DNA of 64,000 bases from a bacterium (GTDB lineage: Bacteria; Myxococcota_A; Bradymonadia; UBA7976; UBA1532). The position numbers and the translations under genes were made by a program. The stretch is from assembly GCA_030426085.1 (NCBI GenBank), contig JAUHYW010000040.1, positions 1 to 64,000 of the forward strand. Direction: 5' to 3'. Below, one piece after another: positions 44,157-52,983 of this stretch (position 1 is the first letter of the stretch; every line of letters starts with the position of its first letter). The notes beneath the pieces are model-generated. The model was not told the DNA's origin and did no database searches. It saw only the letters and a program-made list of their open reading frames with translations.

Positions 44157-45433
44157 CGGTCACCCTCCGAGCCGACCTCGGCCGCCGGGGCCTCGCCGGG
44201 TGCCGCCTTGTGGGCCACCTTGGTCGGGGCCGGGCCCGACGTCTCCGCCGCCCGCTGCGCGGCGTCGGCCGCGTCCGCCCCGGGCAGCGCGAGCTGCATG
44301 CCGGCGATGGGGGCCGAGATGCGGCTGCGTACGACCCGCGCGTCCGCCGACAGCCCCCGGACCAGGACCCGATCCCGCTCGCGGCGGGCGATGTCCAGGG
44401 GGGCGATGACCAGCCGCTCGTCGGGCCCGACCAGCCACGCCGTATCGTCGGCGCGCAGCGCCTCGCGGGGCAGGGCCACCACGCCCTCGATGTGACGCCC
44501 GCGCAGCGCCACGTCCACCGTCGCCCCGAGCAGCAGCGGCTCGAGCGTCTCGTCGGCCAGCCCCAACGGATCGTCGACCTGCACGATGATCCGGGCCATC
44601 AACCCGCTCGGATCCACGTCGGGGAGCTGCCGCAGCACCGCGCCCTGCCGCTCGACCACCCGCCCATCGCCCAGGGCCTGGGTGATGTGGGCGACGCCCC
44701 CGGGCACCTCGAGCCAGCGCAGCTCGGCGGCGGGCAGCGACACCTGGATCCACCACGCGTCGCTGCCGATGAGCGTGCCCAGCGGAGAGCCGGGCCGGGC
44801 GATCTGGCCGATGTCGACGCTCTCGGCGCGCACCACGGCGTTGAACGGGGCCTCGATCGTCGTCCGCTGATAGGCCAGACGCGCTTGATCCAGCGCGCTG
44901 CGGGCCCCGGTCAGCTCGGCCCGGGCGCCGTCGATCTGCGGCTCGCGCAGCGCCAGCGCCCGGCCCCGGGCCGACGCCTGCCCCTGCTCGCCGATGAGCT
45001 TCCACTCCCGCTCGGCGACGGCCTTGCGGCTCTCCTCCTGGCGCAGCGCCACCTCGGCCCGCTTGACGCTGGCCTGGGCCTGCTTGATCTGCAGCCAGTA
45101 GTCCCGCCGATCGAGCTGCACCAGCAGATCGCCCTCCGAGACCCGCCCGCCGGGCACGAAGCCCTCGCCGACCGCCTCGATACGCCCGGTGACCTCGGCC
45201 TGGAGCGCGACCTCCCGGGCCGGTACCACCGTGCCCAGCGCCCGGACCTGCGCCGGGCCGTCGGCGCCCGCCGGGCGGATGAACTCGACCGGTTGGGCCA
45301 CCTCGCTCGGGGGCTTCTTCGGGGGCGCGCTGCGCATCTTCGACAGGACGCGGAACGCCCCGAAGCCCAGCCCCAGAACCAGCAGCGGCAGCGCGATCTT
45401 CAGCGTCAGGCGGGCGGCTTCGTTGGTGGTCAT
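44153..45433 (-). CDS. RND efflux periplasmic adaptor (membrane fusion protein)
   Basis: The 426-residue protein is anchored by an N-terminal hydrophobic segment ([17 protein letters not shown]). It has the HlyD/AcrA order: a lipoyl half ([20 protein letters not shown]), an alpha-hairpin ([24 protein letters not shown]), the second lipoyl half ([20 protein letters not shown]), then a beta-barrel and membrane-proximal domain (GLSADARVV). The C-terminus carries an Ala/Pro-rich extension ([15 protein letters not shown]), longer than usual. I chose the ATG at 45433 because it overlaps the previous stop and begins directly before the anchor. Confidence 0.9.
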   Translation of the reverse strand: MTTNEAARLTLKIALPLLVLGLGFGAFRVLSKMRSAPPKKPPSEVAQPVEFIRPAGADGPAQVRALGTVVPAREVALQAEVTGRIEAVGEGFVPGGRVSEGDLLVQLDRRDYWLQIKQAQASVKRAEVALRQEESRKAVAEREWKLIGEQGQASARGRALALREPQIDGARAELTGARSALDQARLAYQRTTIEAPFNAVVRAESVDIGQIARPGSPLGTLIGSDAWWIQVSLPAAELRWLEVPGGVAHITQALGDGRVVERQGAVLRQLPDVDPSGLMARIIVQVDDPLGLADETLEPLLLGATVDVALRGRHIEGVVALPREALRADDTAWLVGPDERLVIAPLDIARRERDRVLVRGLSADARVVRSRISAPIAGMQLALPGADAADAAQRAAETSGPAPTKVAHKAAPGEAPAAEVGSEGDR

Positions 45434-46899
45434 CGGCTCTCTCCTCGGGCGTCGCGGCGGGCCACCGGCGTCAGGTCGGCGGGCCACGCGCCGCCCAGCG
45501 CGCGGTGCAGTTGAATGCGATGGGACAGGCGCTGCCGGCGGGCGGCCAGCAGGCTCAGCTCGGCGCGCTGCACGCCCTGGAGCGCGGAGAGCACCGGCAG
45601 GTAGTCGGTCAGGCCCTCGATATAGCGGGCCCGGGCCTGCTCGTAGAGCTGCCGGCCGACCGCCAGCTCGGCGTCGAGGCGCTCGATGGTCTCGGCCTGG
45701 CGCAGCTCGAGGACCAGCGCGTCCTCGACCTCGGCGAAGGCGCGCAGCGTGGTCTGGGTGAAGCCGGCCAGGGCGCCCTCGACCGCGGCCCGGGTGCGGT
45801 CGACCTCGGCCGCGCGGCGCCCGCCGTCGAAGATGGGCGCGAGCAGGTTGCCGGCCAGGCTCCACACCCAGCGATCGAGCAGATCGCCGAAGCTCTGCGC
45901 CTCGAGGCCGATGCTGGCGCTGAGGGTGACGCCGGGCAGCCGACCGGCGATCGCCGCGCCCACCCGCTCGTCGGCCGCGGCCACTCGGACCTGGGCCGCC
46001 CGGATGTCGGGCCGCCGGGTGAGCAGATCGGCCGGCAACCCCGCGGTGGGCAGGGCAGGGGGGTCGGGCAGCGTCGCCTGCGCCCCGCCGAGCGCGGCCC
46101 CCTCGGCCGGCGGTCGCCCGAGCAGCAGCGCGAGCTGATGTTCCAGCGTCGCCCGGCGCCCGAGCACACCCGGGAGCTGCCGCCGGGTGGAGAGCACGAG
46201 CTGCTCTTGCTGCAGCACGTCGGCCGCCGCGGCCAGCCCCTCCCCGAAGCGGAATCGGGCCAGCTCGAGCAGGGTCTCGTTGGTCTCGAGCTGACTGCGC
46301 AGCAGCGCCTCGGTCGCCCGCTGCTCGACCAGCGCGAACCACAGATCGGCCGCCTGGGCGGTGAGGCTGACCGCCAGCGTCTCGACGTCGAGCCGCGAGC
46401 CGGCGACGTCCAGCTCGGCGGCCCGGGTGAGCGCCCCGTAGCGATCCCACAGGTCGACCTCGTACCGGGCGGCCGCCGACAGGCTGTAGCTCTCGAAGGT
46501 GTCGGCCTCGGTCGTCGTGATGATCGGGTTGGCCGGATCGGGGCCGGGCCGGGGCGTCGTGACGTAGCGCCGCGACGCGCTCGCGCCGGCGGTGACATCG
46601 AGCGAGGGCAGGCGGGCTGCGCCCTGCTGTGCGGCCACGGCCCGGGACTGGGCCAGCCGGCTCCACGCCTGGATCAGATCGAGGTTGTCGGCCAGGAGGC
46701 GGTCGATCATGGCGGTCAACGCCGGATCGTCGAAGCCGGCCCACCAGCGGTCGGGGGCCGAGGCCTCCCCGACCGGCTGCTGCCAGGCCTCGGGCTGCCG
46801 ATCGCCATCGAGCCGCACGTCGTCGGCCCGACGGGCGGTGTGAAAGGGGTTGCAGGCCGCCAGGGACGCGGCCAGGAGGGCGGTCGGCAGGGCGCGCAT
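45430..46899 (-). CDS. Outer-membrane efflux lipoprotein (NodT/OprM-like)
   Basis: This 489-residue protein has a lipoprotein signal (ALLAASLAACNPF). The two-fold TolC repeat follows (DRWWAGFDDPALTAMIDRLLA at the N-terminus, AALLRRRPDIRAAQ-like sequence, here LLTRRPDIRAAQVRVAAADER, split from the first repeat by ~200 residues). It forms the outer-membrane exit duct of a tripartite pump. It is the first gene of the operon nodT-like, MFP, RND, tetR. Longer readings in this frame exist (from 47256), but only the ATG at 46899 gives a lipobox start, and the promoter lies between. Confidence 0.9.
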   Translation of the reverse strand: MRALPTALLAASLAACNPFHTARRADDVRLDGDRQPEAWQQPVGEASAPDRWWAGFDDPALTAMIDRLLADNLDLIQAWSRLAQSRAVAAQQGAARLPSLDVTAGASASRRYVTTPRPGPDPANPIITTTEADTFESYSLSAAARYEVDLWDRYGALTRAAELDVAGSRLDVETLAVSLTAQAADLWFALVEQRATEALLRSQLETNETLLELARFRFGEGLAAAADVLQQEQLVLSTRRQLPGVLGRRATLEHQLALLLGRPPAEGAALGGAQATLPDPPALPTAGLPADLLTRRPDIRAAQVRVAAADERVGAAIAGRLPGVTLSASIGLEAQSFGDLLDRWVWSLAGNLLAPIFDGGRRAAEVDRTRAAVEGALAGFTQTTLRAFAEVEDALVLELRQAETIERLDAELAVGRQLYEQARARYIEGLTDYLPVLSALQGVQRAELSLLAARRQRLSHRIQLHRALGGAWPADLTPVARRDARGESR

Positions 46900-46928
46900 G
46901 GGGACCTCGATCCGTCGCGGGCGACATG

Positions 46929-46946
46929 TCGAACGAACGTTCGATT
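46929..46946. promoter_or_regulatory. TetR operator-like site, promoter-distal copy
   Basis: TCGAACGAACGTTCGATT contains the palindrome CGAACGTTCG at 46934-46943. It lies just downstream of the -10 element, around or after the expected transcription start. Its centre is 31 bases from the second copy. Confidence 0.6.
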
Positions 46947-46953
46947 CCCCTCG

Positions 46954-46982
46954 GTGATACGGTTCGAACGTTCGTTCGTCAA
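46954..46982 (-). promoter_or_regulatory. Promoter of the RND efflux operon
   Basis: On the minus strand, TTGACG (46982-46977), a 17-bp spacer and TATCAC (46959-46954) lie 55 bases upstream of the first ATG. The spacer is filled by an operator-like palindrome. Confidence 0.65.
46961..46980. promoter_or_regulatory. TetR operator-like site between -35 and -10
   Basis: GGTTCGAACGTTCGTTCGTC contains CGAACGTTCG at 46965-46974. It is the inverted counterpart of the first copy and fills the promoter spacer, which is where steric repression would be strongest. Confidence 0.6.
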
Positions 46983-47221
46983 GTCGGGCTGTGCCCGGTT
47001 CACACAACTTGACGAACGCCGCCTGCGCGCCCGGCGCGGGCGAAAGAAAGCTTAGGGTTGTAACGTTATCGAGGCTGATGGTATCTACATGGGCGACGGC
47101 GTCGAGGACGGCGACCGTCAGTACCCAGAACTCGCGAGCGTCCCGACTCCGCTTCGGACCGGGCGCTCGACACCGGCGAGGAATCAGCCCCCTCGTCTGG
47201 TTCGGATGGTTGGCTGTGCGA
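46983..47221. other. Non-coding remainder of the divergent gap
   Basis: This is about 240 bases between the efflux promoter and the small CxxC gene. I see TTGACGAACG again at 47009-47018 on the plus strand, a half-site-like echo of the operator, and an AT-richer patch at 47044-47070. No convincing promoter for the 47222 gene and no gene stand out. Confidence 0.4.
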
Positions 47222-47506
47222 ATGTATCGGTGCGAAATCTGCGGTGAATCCTCCAAGCCTGGCGATCAGGCGTATCACATCATCGTCGAGACCCGTGATG
47301 TCTCCTACCCCCGTCGGGCCCACAGTCAGGCCCCGATGAAGCGCAAGGATCGGACGAAGCGCAAGCGCTGGCGCCCCGATCCCGGCGGGAGCGGCATGGA
47401 GATCGTCGACGAAGCCCTGGCCTGCGTCGAGTGTGCCGCGAAGTACAGCCGCAAGGTCCACGGCGCAGGGCCCGGCGGCCAGGAACAACTCGCCGCGCAC
47501 GGCTGA
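47222..47506 (+). CDS. Small protein with two CxxC motifs (possible zinc ribbon)
   Basis: The 94-residue protein starts MYRCEICGESS and ends its core with CVECAAKY, so two CxxC pairs about 70 residues apart could hold one zinc. The middle is strongly basic (PMKRKDRTKRKRWRPDPGG), which suggests nucleic-acid contact. I chose the ATG at 47222 because the first CxxC follows at once; a GTG two codons earlier is possible. The role is unknown. Similar short MYxCExCG-type proteins occur as hypotheticals in other bacteria as far as I recall, without a defined function. Confidence 0.6.
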   Translation: MYRCEICGESSKPGDQAYHIIVETRDVSYPRRAHSQAPMKRKDRTKRKRWRPDPGGSGMEIVDEALACVECAAKYSRKVHGAGPGGQEQLAAHG

Positions 47507-47614
47507 ACCCGCCGCGGCGGGCCGCTCGGTCCGCCGCGGATCCCAACCCCATTCCTCCCCGCGCACACGCATCCTGCTCGACATTCGAGCGTCGGCGATG
47601 CTATCCCCCCCGCC

Positions 47615-49078
47615 ATGACTTCAGAGATCGATCTGCTCACCCTCTCGCCCGGCGAGGCGATCCGTCGCATCGCCCGCGGCTTCCTCGATGACGCCCGGCG
47701 GGCCGCGGTCCGGCTCGATGATCCGGACGACGCCGAGTCCCTGCACGACTTCCGGGTCGCCATCCGCCGGACCCGGGCCAGCTTCCGCGCCTGGCGTGAC
47801 GCCCTCGCGCCCGAGATCGCCCGCCGCGACGAGAAACAGCTCAAGCGGGTGATGGGCTCGACCGGGGTCGGGCGCGACGCCGAGGTGATGCTCGAGTGGG
47901 CGTCGGCTCAGCACGGGCGACTCGACGAGGCCGCCCGCCCGGGTCACCGCTGGCTGTGCGAGCGCCTCGCCCGCCGCAAGGCGTCGGCCTACGCCGCCGC
48001 CCGGGGCGAGGTGCGGGCAGCCTTCGCCGAGCTGGGCGACGATCTGTACGACCGGCTGTCGGTCATGACCCGCCGCCTGCGGCTCGACGCGCCGGGGGAG
48101 GGGGGCACCTACGCCGGGGCCCTCGCCGACGCCATCGAGGCCGCGTTCGCGGTGCTCGACCGCCGGCTGCGCGGCGCCGAGACCATGGACGACGCCGAGA
48201 TGCTGCACCGGGCCCGCATCGACACCAAGCGGCTGCGCTACCTCGTCGAGCCGATCAAGGGGCGCCTGCCGGGGGCCTCGGCGCTGGTCGCGCAGTGCAA
48301 GCGGCTGCAGGACGTGCTCGGCGAGTTCCAGGACGCATCGGTGGTCGAAGACGAGCTGGCCGTGGCGGTGCCTGCGGCCGCCAAGGCCCGCGCCGCCCGG
48401 CTGGCCGCGGCGTGCGGGGCCGACGACCCGGCCGAACTCGAAGAGGCGGCCGTCGACGAAGTGCCGGGGCTGCTCGCGCTCATGGGCCTCAACCTGGCCC
48501 GCGCCGAGCGCCTCTTCGGCGAGGTGCGCACCCACTGGGTCGGCGGCGGGCTGGCCGGGCTCGGCGAGGCGGTCTCGGCGTTCGCCGATCGCCTGCGCGG
48601 CCACGGCGGCGAGTCGCTGCCGGTCGAGATCGAGCGCAAGTACCTGCTCTCGGCGCTGCCCGAGCACGCCGAAGCCCACGGTGAGCGGGCCGAGATGGAC
48701 CAGGGCTACCTGCCCGGCGAGCGGCTCATCGAGCGCATCCGGCGGGTCCGGACCGCGCACGGCGAGCGCTACGTGCGCACGGTCAAGGCGGGCAAGGGCG
48801 TGCGGCGCATCGAGCTCGAGGAAGCCTGCGACGCCTCGACGTTCGAGATCCTGTGGCGCCTGACCGAAGGCTGCCGGGTGCAGAAGATCCGCTACGCCGT
48901 GCCCGACGGCGAGCGGATGTGGGAGATCGACGCCTTCACCGACCGCGAGCTGTTCCTCGCCGAGGTCGAGCTGCCCACCGAAGACGCCGAGGTGGTCTTC
49001 CCCGAGTGGCTCGCGCCGCTCGTCGTGCGCGAGGTCACCGACGAGGGCGACTTCACCAACCGCCGCCTGGCCCGCTGA
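47615..49078 (+). CDS. CHAD domain - CYTH domain protein
   Basis: The 487-residue protein has an N-terminal CHAD domain at ~10-300 (LHDFRVAIRRTRASFRAW, and the second repeat HRARIDTKRLRYLVEP, both with conserved His and basic residues that bind polyphosphate). A C-terminal CYTH/triphosphate tunnel metalloenzyme domain follows at ~335-487 (VEIERKYLL with the ExExK motif, and RYVRTVKAGKG). The usual fusion is CYTH first and CHAD second, and here the order is reversed. CYTH domains hydrolyse triphosphates or polyphosphate, and CHAD domains bind polyphosphate granules. A polyphosphate-related enzyme is therefore likely. The start ATG at 47615 is in a GC-rich context without a strong ribosome-binding site. 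Confidence 0.88.
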   Translation: MTSEIDLLTLSPGEAIRRIARGFLDDARRAAVRLDDPDDAESLHDFRVAIRRTRASFRAWRDALAPEIARRDEKQLKRVMGSTGVGRDAEVMLEWASAQHGRLDEAARPGHRWLCERLARRKASAYAAARGEVRAAFAELGDDLYDRLSVMTRRLRLDAPGEGGTYAGALADAIEAAFAVLDRRLRGAETMDDAEMLHRARIDTKRLRYLVEPIKGRLPGASALVAQCKRLQDVLGEFQDASVVEDELAVAVPAAAKARAARLAAACGADDPAELEEAAVDEVPGLLALMGLNLARAERLFGEVRTHWVGGGLAGLGEAVSAFADRLRGHGGESLPVEIERKYLLSALPEHAEAHGERAEMDQGYLPGERLIERIRRVRTAHGERYVRTVKAGKGVRRIELEEACDASTFEILWRLTEGCRVQKIRYAVPDGERMWEIDAFTDRELFLAEVELPTEDAEVVFPEWLAPLVVREVTDEGDFTNRRLAR

Positions 49079-49090
49079 GCTGCGGGCCTC

Positions 49091-50953
49091 TCAGGGCGTC
49101 CGCACGATGCGGGCCCGGTCGAGGGTGAAGCGGGTCCGCCCGTAGGCGCTGAGCTGCTGTCCGCTGCAGTCGACGTCGATGTCGCCCACCGGCAGCGCGG
49201 TCAACTCCAGGATGGCCCCGTCGATCACCTCGGTCACCGGCCATCCGTCCACCTGCACGAAGTCGGCCTCGCAGCGCCCGGTCCGGAAGCGGCTCACCAG
49301 CCGGGGGCCGACGAAGCTCTCCACCGCTGCGTCCAGATCGCGCAGCTCGCCTTGGAAGGCCATATCGGCCACCACCTGCCCGAAGCGCCATCGGGCCGGG
49401 TCGTAGCCGAAGTCTTCGACCGACCACGACGCCCGCATGGGCCCGTTGCGCACGGCGGCGGCGCGCTCGACGACCTCGCCGATGACCCGCCGGCCGCCGC
49501 CGACCATGTCGCACACGACCGGGGACGCGTCCACCGGATCAGCGCCGGTGGCGTCGATGACATAGGCCCCGTCGCCCCCCGCCAGCCCGGCGTCGTGGAT
49601 GGCCGCGCACGAGCGCCCGGCGTGCGCCGCGTCGCTGCCATCGGGGATCACACAGTCATCGCGGCAGCGATCGGGGTCGCCCGCCGGCTCACACTCTTCG
49701 TCCACATCGAGGATGCCATCGCCACACACCCGGCGGGTGCAGTCGTTGCGGCAGCCATCGTCCTCGATGTCATTGCCATCGTCACATGACTCGACGCCGA
49801 CCTGGACGACCCCGTCCCCGCACCGGGCGAGGGTGCAGTCGGCCCGGCAGGCGTCGGTGTCGACCCGGTTTCCGTCGTCGCACGCTTCGCCCGGCCCCTG
49901 CACACCATCGCCGCACTCGAGCTGGCAGTCGGCGCTGCACCCGTCTCCGGCGATCAGGCCGCCGTCGTCGCAGGACTCGCCCCGATCGACGCGCCCGTCG
50001 CCGCAGGCGAAGACGGCCAGCCGGATGGGCGGCCCGTCCCCACACTGCGCCACGACGGCGCCCTCGATGACGCGGCCCTGCACGACCAGCGGGGTCAGGC
50101 CGCAGTCGTCGCCGGCCGGCCCCGCGTCACCCTGGGGGCCCGGCTCCCCCTGAGGGCCCGGCTCCCCCTGGAGACCCGGCTCCCCCTGGGGGCCTTGCTC
50201 GCCTCGGGGCCCTTCGAGCCCCTGGGGCCCGGGATCGCCGGTCGCGCCGGGCGGCCCTTCGGGTCCCACCGGGCCCCGCAAGACATCCGGCCGCCCGTCC
50301 TCGTCGGCGTCCGCCGGCCGATCGGCCTCGTCGACCGGATCGCTGCCCACGATCACCTCGAGCCAGTCGACCCAGCCGTCCCCGTCGCGATCCGCCTGCA
50401 CGTCGAAGTCGGCCCCCGGCGGCCCGATCAACCCCGTCGGATCACCCACCCAGCGCCCCTCGGCGTCGATCACCACCCGCTCGCCGATCGCCACCGAGCC
50501 GGGGTGGATCGCCTCCCCGGCCACGTCGACCGCGTGCTCGGCCACCGCCGCCCGCTCCGCCTCGCCCGCGTACCGGGCCCACTGCGCCCGCAGCGCCCCT
50601 CCGACCCGCATGCGCGGGGCGAACTCGGCGTCCTCGCCGACCCTCACCCCCAGCCACAGCGGCGCGCCGGGCTCATCCGGCGGGGGCAGCGGCGTGCGGA
50701 CCCCGAGCAGCGCGGAGAAGCTGCCCCCGACGACGTCCACCGCGTGGGTCTCGGACCAGATCGCCTCGCCGCCCTCGGCCGCGGCGTACAGCGCGAACCG
50801 CACCGTGCGCTCGCCCTCCACCGGTCGCCCGGCCAGATCGTCGAGCTGCCCCTGCCAGGCCAGCGTCACTCCGTCCGGCACCTGGGCCGGGGCGACCCCG
50901 AACAGGGCCCCCACCAGGAACAGCGCCAGCGCTACCGAAAAGCGGCCATCCAT
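49091..50953 (-). CDS. Secreted collagen-like protein with Myxococcus cysteine-rich repeats
   Basis: The 620-residue protein has a signal peptide ([18 protein letters not shown]). Residues ~30-200 are beta-rich ([20 protein letters not shown], as in bacterial tail/adhesin proteins). A single TSP3-like unit follows ([10 protein letters not shown]), then a collagen-like G-X-Y segment. Four cysteine-rich repeats of the Myxo_disulf type come next ([18 protein letters not shown] and relatives, ~315-430). The C-terminal ~190 residues start [20 protein letters not shown], which looks like the opening of fibrinogen C-terminal-like or related domains, and lack a sorting tail. It is a cell-surface or extracellular protein of unknown binding target. 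The gene is divergent from the acyl-CoA synthetase gene. Confidence 0.85.
   Translation of the reverse strand: MDGRFSVALALFLVGALFGVAPAQVPDGVTLAWQGQLDDLAGRPVEGERTVRFALYAAAEGGEAIWSETHAVDVVGGSFSALLGVRTPLPPPDEPGAPLWLGVRVGEDAEFAPRMRVGGALRAQWARYAGEAERAAVAEHAVDVAGEAIHPGSVAIGERVVIDAEGRWVGDPTGLIGPPGADFDVQADRDGDGWVDWLEVIVGSDPVDEADRPADADEDGRPDVLRGPVGPEGPPGATGDPGPQGLEGPRGEQGPQGEPGLQGEPGPQGEPGPQGDAGPAGDDCGLTPLVVQGRVIEGAVVAQCGDGPPIRLAVFACGDGRVDRGESCDDGGLIAGDGCSADCQLECGDGVQGPGEACDDGNRVDTDACRADCTLARCGDGVVQVGVESCDDGNDIEDDGCRNDCTRRVCGDGILDVDEECEPAGDPDRCRDDCVIPDGSDAAHAGRSCAAIHDAGLAGGDGAYVIDATGADPVDASPVVCDMVGGGRRVIGEVVERAAAVRNGPMRASWSVEDFGYDPARWRFGQVVADMAFQGELRDLDAAVESFVGPRLVSRFRTGRCEADFVQVDGWPVTEVIDGAILELTALPVGDIDVDCSGQQLSAYGRTRFTLDRARIVRTP
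50108..50283 (-). repeat. Collagen-like G-X-Y coding repeat
   Basis: About 18 consecutive G-X-Y triplets ([19 protein letters not shown] and onward, ending GDAGPAGDD). The DNA word ggctccccctggg recurs several times, consistent with slippage-driven growth. Confidence 0.85.
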
Positions 50954-51057
50954 GGGGCCATCCTATGGATTCCGGCCGTCCGTGTGGAGAAACGCAGCGG
51001 CTGCGTCCGTCGCCCGGGCGGGTTATGGTGCCACTCGCACCACCCCGGAGGACCTCC

Positions 51058-52980
51058 ATGGCGCTCGACACCGGACCTGCCCAGCCCGTGCGCATGGTCG
51101 CCGACGAGGCCACCAGCCTCGGCGACATGTTCCTGCGTCGGGTCGCGCTCGACGCCCACCGCCCGGCGTACTTCCACAAGCGGGGCGGCGCGTGGCAGCC
51201 CACGACCTGGGGCGGCTTCGCCGACGGCGCCGCTCGGGTCGCCGCCGGGCTGATCGAGCTGGGCCTCGAGCCCGGTGATCGGGTCGCCATCCTCGGCCCG
51301 ACCCGCCCCGAGTGGGTGGTGCACGACATCGGCGCCCAGCTCGCCGGCTGCGTCAGCCTGGGCATCTACCCCAAGCAGTCGTCGGATCAGGTGCGCTACA
51401 TCCTCGAACACAGCGGGGCCCGGGTGTTGACCGTCGGCGACCGGAACGAGCTGGCGGTGGCCCTCGAAGCGGCGACCGGCCTCGACAGCCTCGAAGCCAT
51501 CGTGCCGTGGGACGCGGCCTGGCTCGAAGACGGGGACGACCCCCGCCTGACCGATCCGGCGGCGCTCGCGGGCGAGCCGCTCGACGCCGAGATCATCCGC
51601 GCGCGCCTGGATGCCCGCGAGGCCGACGACGCGGCCATCTTCGTCTACACCTCGGGGACCACCGGCCCGCCCAAGTGCGCGATGATCACCCACGGCAACA
51701 TCCTGTGGATGATGCGCCAGGCGCCCGAATTCCAGGAGTTCCGCAGCGACGATCTGAGCCTCAGCTTCCTGCCGATGGCTCACGTCGCCGAGCGCATCCT
51801 CGCCTCGTACAGCCGGATCAACATCGGCTTCGCCACCGCGTTCGCCTCGAGCATCGGCGCGGTGCTCGAAGAACTCGGCGAGGTGCAGCCGACCATCTTC
51901 GGCTCGGTGCCCCGCATCTTCGAGAAGGCGTACGCCCGGGTGCGCGGCGAGCTGGAGAAGAAGCCGCCGGCGGTGCGCGCGCTGGTGGCGTGGGCCGAGA
52001 AGGCGGGCGAGGCCCGCGGAGAACGCCTGCGCACGGGCCGCCCGATCCCGCTCGGGCTGCGCATCAAGTACGCCATCGCCGACCGGCTCATCTTCGGCAA
52101 AGTGAAGGCCGCGTTCGGGGGCCGGGTGCGGTTCTCGATCGTCGGCGCGGCTCCCACGCCCGAGGCGGTCATGCGCTTTTTCTGGGCTGCCGGCCTGCCG
52201 CTGTACGAGGTCTACGGCCAGACCGAGGCCACCGTCGTGACCCACGTCAACCGCCCGGGGCAGGCCCGCATCGGCACCGTCGGCCAGCTCGTGCCCGGCC
52301 TCGAGCAGACCATCGCGGACGACGGCGAGCTGCTCATCCGGGGGCCGGCGGTCTTCGGGGGCTACTTCCGCGACCCCGACGCCACGGCCCGGGCCGTCGT
52401 CGACGGCTGGCTGCACACCGGCGACATCGCGGAGATCGATCGCGACGGCTTCGTGCGCATCACCGATCGCAAGAAGCACATCATCATCACCGCCGGCGGA
52501 AAGAACCTGACCCCGGCCAACATCGAGAACGCCATCAAGTCGGCCGACGCGCTCATCGGCCACGTGCACGCCCACGCCGACGGGCGCAAGTTCGTCAGCG
52601 CGCTCGTCGTGCCCGGGCCGCTCGAGACGCTCGGCTACGGCTTGCAGCGGGGGTGGGTCGACAAGGCGACCGTCGAGCGCCTGAGCGCCGAGCTGATCGC
52701 CAACCCCGCCGAGCGCAGCGACGCGCTGAGCGCGGCGATGGCGCCGATCGTCGAGCGCACCGAGTACCGTGATCGCATCCGCGAATCGGTGCGTCGGGGC
52801 AACCAGAAGCTGTCCCAGGTCGAGCGGGTGAAGCGGTTCGCGCTGCTGAGCCACGACTTCAGCCAGGTGGGCGGCGAGCTGACCCCGACGATGAAGATCC
52901 GGCGCAAAGCAGTCGAGCAGAAGTACGCCGATGTGCTCGACCGCCTCTACACCGACGATGGCTTCGGCATCGAGCCCTGA
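51058..52980 (+). CDS. Long-chain acyl-CoA synthetase (AMP-forming)
   Basis: The 640-residue protein belongs to the ANL adenylating superfamily. P-loop motif A3 is YTSGTTGPPKCAMITH at ~195-212. Other motifs are A5-like YEVYGQTEAT, LHTGDIAEIDRDGF (A7), and ITDRKKHIIITAGGKNL with the catalytic lysine region (A8). The overall length and DGFVRITDRKK match long-chain fatty acyl-CoA synthetases rather than short-chain or NRPS domains. The reaction is fatty acid + ATP + CoA to acyl-CoA + AMP + PPi. A GGAGG ribosome-binding site at 51046-51050 sets the ATG at 51058. The next gene begins 4 bases after the stop. Confidence 0.9.
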   Translation: MALDTGPAQPVRMVADEATSLGDMFLRRVALDAHRPAYFHKRGGAWQPTTWGGFADGAARVAAGLIELGLEPGDRVAILGPTRPEWVVHDIGAQLAGCVSLGIYPKQSSDQVRYILEHSGARVLTVGDRNELAVALEAATGLDSLEAIVPWDAAWLEDGDDPRLTDPAALAGEPLDAEIIRARLDAREADDAAIFVYTSGTTGPPKCAMITHGNILWMMRQAPEFQEFRSDDLSLSFLPMAHVAERILASYSRINIGFATAFASSIGAVLEELGEVQPTIFGSVPRIFEKAYARVRGELEKKPPAVRALVAWAEKAGEARGERLRTGRPIPLGLRIKYAIADRLIFGKVKAAFGGRVRFSIVGAAPTPEAVMRFFWAAGLPLYEVYGQTEATVVTHVNRPGQARIGTVGQLVPGLEQTIADDGELLIRGPAVFGGYFRDPDATARAVVDGWLHTGDIAEIDRDGFVRITDRKKHIIITAGGKNLTPANIENAIKSADALIGHVHAHADGRKFVSALVVPGPLETLGYGLQRGWVDKATVERLSAELIANPAERSDALSAAMAPIVERTEYRDRIRESVRRGNQKLSQVERVKRFALLSHDFSQVGGELTPTMKIRRKAVEQKYADVLDRLYTDDGFGIEP

Positions 52981-52983
52981 CCG

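Noticed and set aside
40986-44495. A long plus-strand open frame opposite the RND gene
   Set aside because: His/Asp/Arg/Gln-rich shadow of a canonical RND transporter.
46991-47221. An N-terminal extension of the small CxxC protein
   Set aside because: The extension would be Arg/Ser-rich without structure, and would run across the control region of the efflux operon. The ATG at 47222 directly precedes the conserved-looking core.
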